Source: Flavihumibacter fluminis (GTDB taxonomy: Bacteria; Bacteroidota; Bacteroidia; Chitinophagales; Chitinophagaceae). From it: DNA of 64,000 bases. The notes under the pieces were generated by a model that saw only the letters and a program-made list of their open reading frames with translations, was not told the origin of the DNA and searched no databases. Both the position numbers and the translations under genes were made by a program. Location: contig NZ_JAKEVY010000006.1 in the NCBI RefSeq assembly GCF_021491375.1, forward strand, positions 1 to 64,000, written 5' to 3'. Positions 1 to 6,410 of this stretch are shown here, piece after piece (the first letter of the stretch is position 1; the number at the start of each line of letters is the position of its first letter).

Positions 1-153
1 TTTAAACACGTAATTAGCCAGAATTTCCGGATCGGGGGGTAAGCTAAAGCCTTTATGATCTGAAATGTCAGTTCGAAGGTGGGCCTGCCAACTTTTTTTG
101 TGTACATCTAAGCCAATAAATAACTTCGGTGTAGCGATCATTTGAGACTGCAT
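1..153 (-). CDS. IS110-family transposase, N-terminal fragment running off the left edge
   Basis: Reading the minus strand from 153 (ATG; a second in-frame ATG is at 141) gives MQSQMIATPKLFIGLDVHKK and continues open to base 1. The GLDVHKK segment is the start of the RuvC-like DEDD domain of IS110-family transposases, with its first catalytic aspartate. These enzymes move IS elements without DDE chemistry. Only about 51 residues are visible, so it is unknown whether the gene is intact. A second IS110 gene at 3762-4636, on the same strand, lacks exactly this N-terminal part. Confidence 0.8.
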   Translation of the reverse strand, partial: MQSQMIATPKLFIGLDVHKKSWQAHLRTDISDHKGFSLPPDPEILANYVFK

Positions 154-232
154 AGTTCGAAATTTTAGTGGGTAATGAATACTTATACCACATCAAAAAT
201 TGGGCAGCTTAATTGATCGCTTTTACATAGAT
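154..232. other. Presumed 5' non-coding end of the IS110 element
   Basis: This stretch lies between the transposase start and the attC-like palindrome arm that begins at 233. No ORF is supported. By comparison with the related site at 5362-5391, the R'' box (GCCTAAC) expected about 14 bases before CAATGCTGG is missing. That places the IS-attC junction near 224-229. The exact IS terminus cannot be set without a second intact copy. Confidence 0.45.
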
Positions 233-413
233 GCTTTGCGCAATGCTGGCGAGACACCGGTACAATGAACAGCAGATCCTTTCTGTACAGCAGTTCAGGC
301 TGTGTACAGATTCATCAAAAGAATAGATATTGAAACTTTAATCAATAAATGAACACCGGATCCGGCAAGAGTGCTTCATTACCAGCACTGCGCAAAGCTG
401 CCGGCCGTTAGTG
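233..413. repeat. attC-like recombination site 1, left end lost to the IS element
   Basis: GCTTTGCGCAATGCTGG (233-249) is the reverse complement of CCAGCACTGCGCAAAGC (382-398) with one mismatch. The right arm is followed by GTTAGTG (407-413), close to the attC R' consensus GTTRRRY. Bases 233-283 closely resemble 5374-5425 (shared CAATGCTGG, ACAATGAA and AGCAGATC). The region between the arms (about 130 bases) has no supported gene. Integron attC sites are imperfect palindromes of this layout, but calling it attC is an inference. Confidence 0.55.
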
Positions 414-455
414 GCAAGTGTAACAAGACGCCGTTCCAAACGAAAAAACAGAAAA

Positions 456-1025
456 ATGAAAGAAATTTATATTACAGACAAAACCTTTGACCTAGTTGAT
501 ACACTGACAAATGGTGAATACGAAAACTGCATTTTCAGCAGTTGCAATTTTGCCAATAAAGACTTTTCTGAATTTAAGTTCACAGACTGCACATTTAACA
601 GTTGTAATTTAAGTTTGACAAAGCTCAACAAGACAGCGTTTCGGGACATAAAATTCAAGGACTGTAAAATGCTGGGACTTCGGTTTGACACATGCAATGA
701 ATTTGGACTTTCATTTTCGTTTGATGGTTGCCAACTTAATCATTCTTCTTTTTACAAAACGAAAATAAAAAAGACGATTTTCAAAAATTCACAATTACTA
801 GAAACAGATTTTTCAGAAGCCGACTTGACAAGTACTATGTTTGACAACTGTAATTTAGAACGAGCAACTTTTGACCAAACTATACTTGAAAAAGCGGACT
901 TACGGACTTCTTACAATTATTCTATTGACCCAGAAATTAACCGAATTAAGAGAGCAAAGTTTTCAATTTTGGGCGTTGCAGGTCTTTTAGAGAAATACGA
1001 TATTGAAATTGAACTTTCTAATTAA
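456..1025 (+). CDS. Pentapeptide-repeat protein
   Basis: The 189-residue product is built from tandem five-residue units centred on F or L (CIFSS, CNFAN, KDFSE, FKFTD, CTFNS, CNLSL, later TDFSE, ADLTS, CNLER, ATFDQ, ADLRT). This is the right-handed quadrilateral beta-helix family that includes the DNA-mimicking Qnr/MfpA proteins and many proteins of unknown role. The cysteine-rich CxF/CNL form is common in Bacteroidota. An upstream GTG at 411 is in frame but overlaps the attC-like R' box, so ATG 456 (MKEIYITDK) is preferred. The target is unknown. It and the next gene appear to share one cassette. Confidence 0.8.
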   Translation: MKEIYITDKTFDLVDTLTNGEYENCIFSSCNFANKDFSEFKFTDCTFNSCNLSLTKLNKTAFRDIKFKDCKMLGLRFDTCNEFGLSFSFDGCQLNHSSFYKTKIKKTIFKNSQLLETDFSEADLTSTMFDNCNLERATFDQTILEKADLRTSYNYSIDPEINRIKRAKFSILGVAGLLEKYDIEIELSN

Positions 1026-1031
1026 AAAAAT

Positions 1032-1511
1032 ATGACACCAAGAATTGAAATTTTATCAGAGAAAAAACTAATTGGTAAACGAGTTAATATGAGTTTAGCC
1101 AACAACAGGACAGGCGAACTATGGCAGAATTTTATGCCCAAACGCAGAGAAATATCAAATAAAATAACCAACGATATGATTTCAATGCAAGTGTATAAAC
1201 CGACACATTTTGCGGACTTCAAACCAACCAATGAATTTGAAAAATGGGCAACCGTTGAAGTAACAGATTTTGTAAATGTGCCGACAGAAATGGAAACATT
1301 TTCATTGGCAGGCGGACTTTATGCTGTATTTGACTATAAAGGTTCAAGTAACGACCCAAGTATTTTTCAATACATTTTTGGGACTTGGTTACCAAGTTCA
1401 GAATACTTATTAGACGACAGACCTCATTTTGAAGTATTGGGCGACAAATACAAAAACAACGACCCAAATTCAGAAGAAGAAATTTGGATACCAATTAAAC
1501 CGAAAAAATAA
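1032..1511 (+). CDS. GyrI-like / AraC effector-binding domain protein
   Basis: The 159-residue protein has the GyrI-like small-molecule-binding fold with little else. Marks are GGLYAVFDYKG (a central strand), IFGTWLPSSEYLLDD, RPHFEVLGDKY with the ligand-facing Glu, and the closing EEEIWIPIKP. Stand-alone proteins of this type bind small hydrophobic or cationic ligands, and some have been found on integron cassettes. It starts 6 bases after the pentapeptide gene stop and ends 8 bases before the attC-like palindrome, so the two genes probably move as one cassette. The ligand is unknown. Confidence 0.75.
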   Translation: MTPRIEILSEKKLIGKRVNMSLANNRTGELWQNFMPKRREISNKITNDMISMQVYKPTHFADFKPTNEFEKWATVEVTDFVNVPTEMETFSLAGGLYAVFDYKGSSNDPSIFQYIFGTWLPSSEYLLDDRPHFEVLGDKYKNNDPNSEEEIWIPIKPKK

Positions 1512-1519
1512 ACACCAGC

Positions 1520-1651
1520 CACTAACAGGGATTTTGCAAAAAAGCGGGTTCAGTCCTAAATTGAAAATTTCGAATTCTGATAAACGTTTGTGCTAAACTG
1601 AACATTTGTGCATCTAATTCCGCTTCTTCGCAAAGCCCGAAACCGTTGGGC
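1520..1651. repeat. attC-like recombination site 2 (132 bp, the clearest)
   Basis: The left end CACTAAC (1520-1526) and right end GTTGGGC (1645-1651) mimic attC R'' and R' boxes. Inside, TTTTGCAAAAAAGCGG (1532-1547) pairs imperfectly with CCGCTTCTTCGCAAAG (1620-1635). A third nested pair, GTTCAGT (1548-1554) and ACTGAAC (1597-1603), extends the fold. Length and nested-arm layout fit attC sites (commonly about 57-141 bp). No gene lies between 1512 and 1734 apart from this element and the following promoter. Confidence 0.65.
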
Positions 1652-1713
1652 GTCACCTTCTGGACCCCCTTAAATTGGTAGTAATTTAGGTTTCTAAATA
1701 TGGAAACATTTAT

Positions 1714-1721
1714 TATCTTTG
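1714..1721 (+). promoter_or_regulatory. Bacteroidota -7 promoter box for higBA pair 1
   Basis: TATCTTTG matches the Bacteroidota primary sigma -7 consensus TAnnTTTG, 13 bases before the GTG start of the toxin gene. That would give a nearly leaderless transcript. A convincing -33 TTTG at the usual spacing is not seen. Confidence 0.5.
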
Positions 1722-1734
1722 GCAAAAACCAATA

Positions 1735-2076
1735 GTGCGCTATTTTGAGACAAGATTTTTAGAAGAAGCAAATGAGTTTTTAGCCAATATGGACAGGAAA
1801 TCTGCCGCAAAAGTCATTTACAACATTGACCTTGCCGAACAAACAAATGATCCACGGCTTTTTAAGAAGCTTCAGGGAGAAATTTGGGAGTTTAGAACTC
1901 GGTATGCAGGTAGTCAAGTTCGTCTGCTTGCATTTTGGGATAAAACGGATAGCAAAGAGACATTAGTGATAGCGACACATGGTTTTATTAAAAAAGTAGA
2001 CAAAGTACCTGCAAAGGAGATTTCGCGGGCTGAAAACATTCGTGAACAATATTTTAGGAGCAAATTAAAAAAATAA
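1735..2076 (+). CDS. HigB/RelE-superfamily toxin (Gp49-like)
   Basis: The 113-residue protein belongs to the phage Gp49-like/HigB branch of the RelE/ParE toxins, usually ribosome-dependent mRNA endonucleases. Visible marks are the basic core LFKKLQGEIWEFRTRYAGSQ, the strand RLLAFWD, ATHGFIKKVDKVPAKEI and the ending EIxRAxxIRxQY typical of this branch. The start is GTG at 1735; the upstream ATG at 1700 is out of use because its frame stops at once. The antitoxin gene follows after 4 bases, in the toxin-first order usual for higBA. Confidence 0.85.
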   Translation: MRYFETRFLEEANEFLANMDRKSAAKVIYNIDLAEQTNDPRLFKKLQGEIWEFRTRYAGSQVRLLAFWDKTDSKETLVIATHGFIKKVDKVPAKEISRAENIREQYFRSKLKK

Positions 2077-2080
2077 CATC

Positions 2081-2407
2081 ATGGCAAAGACACAAATGAA
2101 ATCTTATTCACTTGCCGAGATGAAGGACAAATACATTGGCAAAAAAGGAACGAAAGAGAGAGAGCAGTATGAATATGAACTTCGTATGGACGTTCTAGGG
2201 CGTATGATTAAACAAGCTAGACAGGAACGGAATTTAACCCAGGAACAATTAGGTGAATTAGTTGGGGTGCAAAAGGCGCAAATATCCAAACTGGAGAGTA
2301 GTGCAAACAGTGCTACTATTGACACTATAATTCGAGTATTCAAAGCATTAAAAGCGGACATTCATTTTAATGTAACGATAGAAAATAGACAATTAGAGTT
2401 GCATTGA
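2081..2407 (+). CDS. HigA-type XRE-family antitoxin
   Basis: The 108-residue protein has an N-terminal linker (to about residue 40) followed by a helix-turn-helix of the XRE/Cro type: LGRMIKQARQERNLTQEQLG, then VGVQKAQISKLE. This family binds and neutralises HigB and represses its own operon. It directly follows the toxin gene at 1735-2076. The stop is 13 bases before an attC-like R'' box, as in an integron cassette. Confidence 0.88.
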   Translation: MAKTQMKSYSLAEMKDKYIGKKGTKEREQYEYELRMDVLGRMIKQARQERNLTQEQLGELVGVQKAQISKLESSANSATIDTIIRVFKALKADIHFNVTIENRQLELH

Positions 2408-2420
2408 TATTAAGGCGAAC

Positions 2421-2616
2421 GCCCAACAATTGCATTGGCAAAAGGACGGCGGACGTAATATGTATCTTCGATAATTTCACAGATCAACTGTTGTTTCGGC
2501 GACAGTGGTGCTACTGAACATTAGTAGTATTCAATCAGCTTTTTATAATTGATCAGCTTGGGTACCTGGCAGCATAGAATAAATGCCGTGCCTTCGCCAA
2601 TGCATGTACGTTGGGC
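2421..2616. repeat. attC-like recombination site 3 (196 bp)
   Basis: GCCCAAC (2421-2427, RYYYAAC) and GTTGGGC (2610-2616, GTTRRRY) are exact reverse complements bounding the element. Inside, TGCATTGGCAAAAGGACGGC (2431-2450) pairs with GCCGTGCCTTCGCCAATGCA (2585-2604) with few mismatches. The centre (about 2460-2580) has a smaller hairpin around CTACTGAACATTAGTAG and no supported gene. It is longer than most described attC sites. Confidence 0.6.
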
Positions 2617-2666
2617 GTCATGCCTGAGCACCATAAATCGTGTCGAGCTAATAAAATCGTTTAACA

Positions 2667-2698
2667 TTTGGATTTTGTTACCTAAATAGGTAACTTTG
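2667..2698 (+). promoter_or_regulatory. Promoter with overlapping operator for higBA pair 2
   Basis: TTTG (2667-2670), a 20-base spacer and TAACTTTG (2691-2698) form a full Bacteroidota -33/-7 promoter 5 bases before the start codon. A perfect palindrome, GTTACC-TAAATA-GGTAAC (2677-2694), overlaps the -7 box. This is where an autorepressing HigA antitoxin would be expected to bind. Confidence 0.65.
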
Positions 2699-2703
2699 CT
2701 TAA

Positions 2704-3054
2704 ATGGAGCAAAAGGGTAAGGTAAGGCAGGTTTTTGTTTATGGTGACTACTTCTGGGAGTTCTATAATAGACAAACGCTGAAAGTCAAAACCCGCATTA
2801 ACTGGACCATTGGAATTTTGGAGGAAATCCCGATTGTACCAGAAAAGTATTTGAAACACATTATTGGGACTGACCTTTATGAGATTAGGGTAAGTGCTGG
2901 GAGTAACATTTTTCGAATATTCTGTTTTTTTGACGAGGGCAGGCTCGTTGTACTTTTAAATGGATTTCAGAAAAAATCTCAAAAGACACCTGCCACCGAA
3001 ATCGAAAGAGCGGAACGATTAAAAAAGGCATATTATGAAGACAAAGAAAAATAA
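2704..3054 (+). CDS. HigB/RelE-superfamily toxin (second module)
   Basis: The 116-residue toxin is of the Gp49-like/HigB type and clearly diverged from the copy at 1735-2076. Features are the core YLKHIIGTDLYEIRVSAGSN, the strand FRIFCFFDEGRLVVLLNGFQ, KKSQKTPATEI and the ending EIERAERLKKAYYED. The predicted activity is mRNA cleavage on the ribosome. The last 20 bases overlap the antitoxin gene, which indicates translational coupling. A strong promoter-operator lies directly upstream. Confidence 0.87.
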   Translation: MEQKGKVRQVFVYGDYFWEFYNRQTLKVKTRINWTIGILEEIPIVPEKYLKHIIGTDLYEIRVSAGSNIFRIFCFFDEGRLVVLLNGFQKKSQKTPATEIERAERLKKAYYEDKEK

Positions 3055-3340
3055 TTTAGTATCGTTTCAGGAGCACCTTGACAAAGAGTATGGCGTAAAG
3101 GGGACAAAGAAACGGGACAAATATGAACAAGGCTACGAGTCCTTTAAGCTCGGCGTTATGTTGCAAGAGCTTCGTATTAAGAATAACCTAACTCAGGAGC
3201 AACTGGCGGAGAAATGTGGGACGACTAAAAATTATATATCACGTATTGAGAACGATGCGAGTGATATTAGGCTATCGACATTGATGCGAATTATAAATGA
3301 GGGACTTGGCGCAAAATTGGAACTTTTAGTGCATTCCTAA
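3035..3340 (+). CDS. HigA-type XRE-family antitoxin (second module)
   Basis: The 101-residue antitoxin has a DNA-binding region MLQELRIKNNLTQEQLAEKC, then GTTKNYISRIEND, a standard XRE helix-turn-helix. The N-terminus resembles that of the antitoxin at 2081-2407 (xxxEHLDKEYGVKGTKKRDKYEQ versus MKDKYIGKKGTKEREQYE), so the two modules are paralogues carried in separate cassettes. It presumably represses through the palindrome at 2677-2694. It overlaps its toxin gene by 20 bases. Confidence 0.88.
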   Translation: MKTKKNNLVSFQEHLDKEYGVKGTKKRDKYEQGYESFKLGVMLQELRIKNNLTQEQLAEKCGTTKNYISRIENDASDIRLSTLMRIINEGLGAKLELLVHS

Positions 3341-3347
3341 TAGTTCA

Positions 3348-3366
3348 AGGCACGAACGCCCAACAA
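3348..3366. repeat. Half attC-like site (R'' box only) interrupted by the IS110 remnant
   Basis: GGCACGAACGCCCAACAA matches the start of site 3 (GGCGAACGCCCAACAA), including GCCCAAC at 3358-3364. The inner arm that should follow (TGCATTGGC-like) is absent. The sequence changes to AT-rich DNA leading into the IS110 gene, so this is best read as an attC site broken by IS insertion just after AAC. Confidence 0.5.
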
Positions 3367-3761
3367 AAGTATACTATGTATATAGGCCTTTAGAGGGAGT
3401 GAAAAAATATCAACTTTTTTCTTTTGAAAGCAAAGGATAGCCAGAAGGGAAATTCCAACCACCCTTCGCCTTCAGAAGTGTGTTTTTTTCCTTACTTCAA
3501 ATTTAAACTATTCTAAAATATTTTGATCAGTCATTATCCATTACCAGCATCCTATGAGTAGAGGCTGAATGTCAGCACTACAAGTCCTTGTGATTAAATG
3601 TTTAATGGCTTGCTGATGGTTTCAGCAATAAACAGCCGGCTACAGTCTTGGCAAAGTCAATGACTCGCTGTTTGATTATTTCACGATGACAACGCATGTT
3701 TTGTAGTCCGGCTGAGTAATTTAATTGTCAGGTAATGAGTAATGGTTGATTGATTAATAAA
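3367..3761. other. Non-coding 3' end of the IS110 remnant, with strong predicted RNA structure
   Basis: About 395 bases without a supported gene lie downstream of the minus-strand transposase remnant. Two structures stand out. One is a hairpin TTGCTGA (3610-3616)/TCAGCAA (3622-3628). The other is a long-range pairing of CAGCCGGCTACA (3633-3644) with TGTAGTCCGGCTG (3702-3714), with one bulge. IS110-family elements encode a structured bridge RNA in a non-coding end, so this is the natural place for one. That role is inference, and the element is probably dead. Confidence 0.4.
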
Positions 3762-4636
3762 TTATTTGACAATAGAGGTTTTATAGGTTTGTTCCGTGAG
3801 CCATACATATCGGATTCTGCTCAATAGTTTACGGGCAACTTTTACTATGGCTTTTTTACCGTTGATACCTCTGCTGATCTGTTCGCTGTAGTATAATGCC
3901 AGGGCTGGATCATTTCTTTTAGCCGCCCAGGCGCATTCGATCAGATCACTCCGGAGTTGCCGGTGTTTTCTAACAGTCAAATTAAACCGTACTTGCTTCT
4001 CACCGGAACTGTGTTCCATGGGCATCAGTCCAATAAAACTATTGAGGTGATAAAAATTGGGAAACCTTCGCATGTCGCCGATTTCAGTAAGGAGCGATGC
4101 TGCAGTTAGTGGTCCGATTCCGGTTACAGAACGAAGCAGGTGGTACTAATCGCCAGGAGTTCTTTTCGAAGCAGCTCCACTTCCCGGACCTGATACTGAA
4201 GTGTCCGGCTAGTACTTTCAAAGGGGAAGGCGAGACTTAAGAGCCAGGTGATAAAATTTCGACTCCAGTTCGGATTGTCAAATTTTTCTGGTAAGTTGAT
4301 TCCGTTGTAATCAAGAAAACCTTTTACCCGGTTTTTACAACGCACCAGATCCCGCCAGATTTTCTTTCGTTGCCGAACCAGGGTTCTGTCGGCTTCCTGA
4401 TGAAGTGGAGGGATATAGATTCCGCGTAGCTGCCCTTTGGCCAAGGCCTGGCCAATACCCCGCGAATCGCGGCTATCAGTTTTATAGACCTCATCCTTAT
4501 GGCTGGAAGGAATATCAGCCGGGTTAACCACCAGGCAGGTAATACCCAATTCAGATAACTGGCGCTGAATCCAATACCCAAACTTTCCGCTTTCATAGGC
4601 ACATTGATAGGAAGCCCCGGGAAATTGTTTGGTTAA
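3762..4636 (-). pseudogene. IS110-family transposase, N-terminally truncated and frameshifted
   Basis: Two minus-strand frames join into one IS110 transposase lacking about 55 N-terminal residues. Frame one, from about 4636, reads LTKQFPGASYQCAYESGKFG, then ITCLVVNPADIP and later KTDSRDSRGIGQAL of the DEDD domain, and stops near 4124. The C-terminal domain resumes in another frame: SVTGIGPLTAASLLTEIGDM, then LNSFIGLMPMEHSSGEK, ending at 3762 with the SerGly-type Tnp IS116/IS110/IS902 region. The shift falls near 4135. Truncation plus frameshift make it non-functional. Confidence 0.85.
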
Positions 4637-4750
4637 CTATTAAAGTTACTGTAGCTATCCTGCTTGCAGAATAGACTACTACCGCTCTAAACGCCTACTT
4701 TATATAGCATAAGGCGTTATTCAATTGAGCATCAAAAGATTCAAAGCAAT
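4637..4750. other. Intergenic stretch after the IS remnant with one small hairpin
   Basis: There is no supported gene. AACGCCT (4690-4696) and AGGCGTT (4712-4718) form a perfect 7-bp inverted repeat with a 15-base loop. The sequence resembles the edge of the attC-like cores here but lacks the AAC/GTT ends in the right place, so I do not call it attC. Confidence 0.4.
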
Positions 4751-4781
4751 TTTGGAAAAGTACCAATTTTTGGTAACTTTA
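4751..4781 (+). promoter_or_regulatory. Promoter with overlapping operator for parDE
   Basis: TTTG (4751-4754), a 19-base spacer and TAACTTTA (4774-4781) resemble a Bacteroidota promoter. The perfect palindrome TACCAA-TTT-TTGGTA (4761-4775) runs into the -7 box. ParD antitoxins repress through such sites. The start codon is 15 bases downstream. Confidence 0.6.
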
Positions 4782-4795
4782 TAAAAATCATTAAA

Positions 4796-5053
4796 ATGGC
4801 ACGTAATACATCTGTATCACTCGGCGACTATTTTGAGGACTTTGTAGAATCTAAAATTTCAGAGGGACGGTATAAGAATGCAAGCGAGGTAATCAGAGCT
4901 GGGCTTCGTCTGTTGGAAGAAGATGAGCAACGTTTACTTATGCTACGTGACGCTATAAAACAAGGTCTCTCAAGCGGAATTGACACTAATTTTGATTCAA
5001 AAAAACATCTGGAAAGATTGAAATCTAAGATAAATAAGAATGGCAAATTATAA
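4796..5053 (+). CDS. parD: ParD-family antitoxin
   Basis: The 85-residue protein has an N-terminal ribbon-helix-helix (NTSVSLGDYFEDFVESKISE, then GRYKNASEVIRAGLRLLEED), the defining ParD/CopG-like DNA-binding fold. The C-terminal tail (to KNGKL) would wrap the toxin. It overlaps parE by 14 bases and is preceded by its own operator-like palindrome. The antitoxin-first order is normal for parDE. Confidence 0.92.
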   Translation: MARNTSVSLGDYFEDFVESKISEGRYKNASEVIRAGLRLLEEDEQRLLMLRDAIKQGLSSGIDTNFDSKKHLERLKSKINKNGKL

Positions 5054-5336
5054 TTTGACCAAACGTGCCGTTAAAGATTTATCTGAAATTTGGTTGTATA
5101 CATTTGAAACATGGTCTGAGCGACAGGCTGACAAATACTATTCATTATTGATTGATACAATTAGGGATCTTTCAAATAAACCAGAAATTGGTAGATCTTA
5201 TTCTATCATAGAAACAGGCTTACAAGGTGTAAAAGTGGGGCGGCATATAATTTTCTACAAAGTAATAAGCAATCAGGATATTTTAGTAGTACGAATATTA
5301 CATGAACAGATGGACTTATTGAATAAGTTTAGTTAA
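5040..5336 (+). CDS. parE: ParE-family toxin
   Basis: The 98-residue RelE/ParE-superfamily toxin shows the ParE pattern: YNLTKRAVKDLSEIWLYTFE, WSERQADKYYSLLIDTI, KPEIGRSY, the basic turn VKVGRHIIFYKV and the end strand ILVVRILHEQMD. ParE toxins poison DNA gyrase; the target here is not proven. The gene is translationally coupled to parD by a 14-base overlap and ends 26 bases before an attC-like R'' box. Confidence 0.9.
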   Translation: MANYNLTKRAVKDLSEIWLYTFETWSERQADKYYSLLIDTIRDLSNKPEIGRSYSIIETGLQGVKVGRHIIFYKVISNQDILVVRILHEQMDLLNKFS

Positions 5337-5361
5337 TACCAACAATCATCCAGAAAAAAAC

Positions 5362-5425
5362 GCCTAACAGAAGAGTTTCGCACAATGCTGGCAGGACATC
5401 GTGACAATGAAAAGCAGATCTCATC
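5362..5425. repeat. attC-like site 4, left half only
   Basis: GCCTAAC (5362-5368) is a perfect RYYYAAC R'' box, followed by TTTCGCACAATGCTGG (5376-5391) and ACAATGAAAAGCAGATC. These bases are homologous to 233-283 (site 1). No matching right arm is found before the next gene remnant, so the 3' half is lost or very degenerate. The rest of 5337-5509 holds no supported gene. Confidence 0.5.
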
Positions 5426-5509
5426 TTTACCGGCTAATCGTTAAAATTAAATTTGCTCACGGCATCGTAGGATATAATTGATGAAATAGCCATATAAATA
5501 GAACTTGAA

Positions 5510-5864
5510 ATGACAATCAAACCAATTAAAACAAAAAAAGACTACCAAATGGCCATCAATCGCATGAAGGCAATCTTTGATGCACAACCAGGAACTCCTG
5601 AGGGTGACGAGTTGGAGGTATTGGGCATTCTGATTGACAAATATGAACAAGAGCACTATCAAATTGATTACCCGGTCCCAATTGAAGCTATTAAGTTCCG
5701 TATGGAACAATTGGGGTAAAGTCAAAATGACCTTGCAAATATGTTAGGATTAAAAGTAGGCTAGTGAAATAATTAATAGAAAGCGTAAGCTTAGCCTAGA
5801 AATGATTCGAAAATTACATCAAATACTGGGCATTCCGACTGAAGTTTTAATTCAGAGCTACTAA
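5510..5864 (+). pseudogene. Broken HigA-type antitoxin (COG5499-like), orphan
   Basis: The first 69 codons (MTIKPIKTKKDYQMAINRMK ... IKFRMEQLG) match the N-terminal half of COG5499/HigA antitoxins. An in-frame TAA then falls where the family has Gln (QLG-Q-SQNDLANMLG). The remaining helix-turn-helix is still readable: SQNDLANMLGLK, a frameshift, then SEIINRKRKLSLEMIRKLHQ and ILGIPTEVLIQSY ending at 5864. One nonsense change and one frameshift inactivate it, and no HigB partner lies next to it. Confidence 0.8.
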
Positions 5865-5884
5865 CTTAATTGCACTTCAGCCAT

Positions 5885-6012
5885 CAAAAGGGCATGGCAA
5901 AAGCAGGGCGGCACATGGAGCTTTTTCTGTAAATAATATTTCGGGGGGCCGGGCGGAACCTTAATAATTGCCTTGTCTTCGCCAATACCCAATCATTGCG
6001 CATTATACCTGG
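5885..6012. repeat. Degenerate attC-like site 5
   Basis: GGCATGGCAAAAGCAGGGCG (5891-5910) pairs loosely with TTGCCTTGTCTTCGCCAATA (5969-5988). Both arms resemble those of site 3 (TTGGCAAAAGG, CCTTCGCCAATGC). The terminal boxes are eroded (ATTGCGC where GTTGGGC is expected). Confidence 0.45.
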
Positions 6013-6062
6013 CCTCTTTTTTCAGAAACTCCTGCATATAGCAAAAATGTTAATTTAGCTAT

Positions 6063-6371
6063 ATGAAACTGCTGGACAATTATTCAGACTCTATTAAACG
6101 ACTTTGCGCGACTCACAAGGTGAAGAAGTTATATGCTTTTGGTTCAGTCCTCAGAGAAGATTTTAATGAATCTAGCGACATTGATTTTTTGGTCTATTTC
6201 GACAATATGGACTTGATAAATTATACAAATAACTATTTCAATTTTAAATTTTCGTTAGAGGATCAATTTAAAAGACCCGTGGACTTAATTGAAGAGAAAG
6301 CGTTGAAGAATCCCTATTTTGTACTGTCTATTTCAAGTTCCATAAAACTTGTTCATGGAAATTTAATTTAA
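6063..6371 (+). CDS. MNT-type minimal nucleotidyltransferase
   Basis: The 102-residue protein has the signature GS-x10-DxD (FGSVLREDFNESSDIDFLVY, residues about 27-46) with a third acidic residue in VDLIEE. MNT proteins are the antitoxin halves of HEPN-MNT modules and act by adenylylating the HEPN partner, but solitary cassette-borne copies are common. No HEPN gene is adjacent: the next ORF (6411-6605) has no HEPN RxxxxH motif. TAATTTAG just upstream (about 6052-6059) is a weak -7 candidate. Confidence 0.82.
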   Translation: MKLLDNYSDSIKRLCATHKVKKLYAFGSVLREDFNESSDIDFLVYFDNMDLINYTNNYFNFKFSLEDQFKRPVDLIEEKALKNPYFVLSISSSIKLVHGNLI

Positions 6372-6410
6372 ATACTGGCTTTATTAAAGGAATAATTACC
6401 GGCTATTACA

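Noticed and set aside
4690-4718. AACGCCT/AGGCGTT hairpin as another attC site
   Set aside because: The ends lack RYYYAAC and GTTRRRY at the outer edge and there is no second arm pair.
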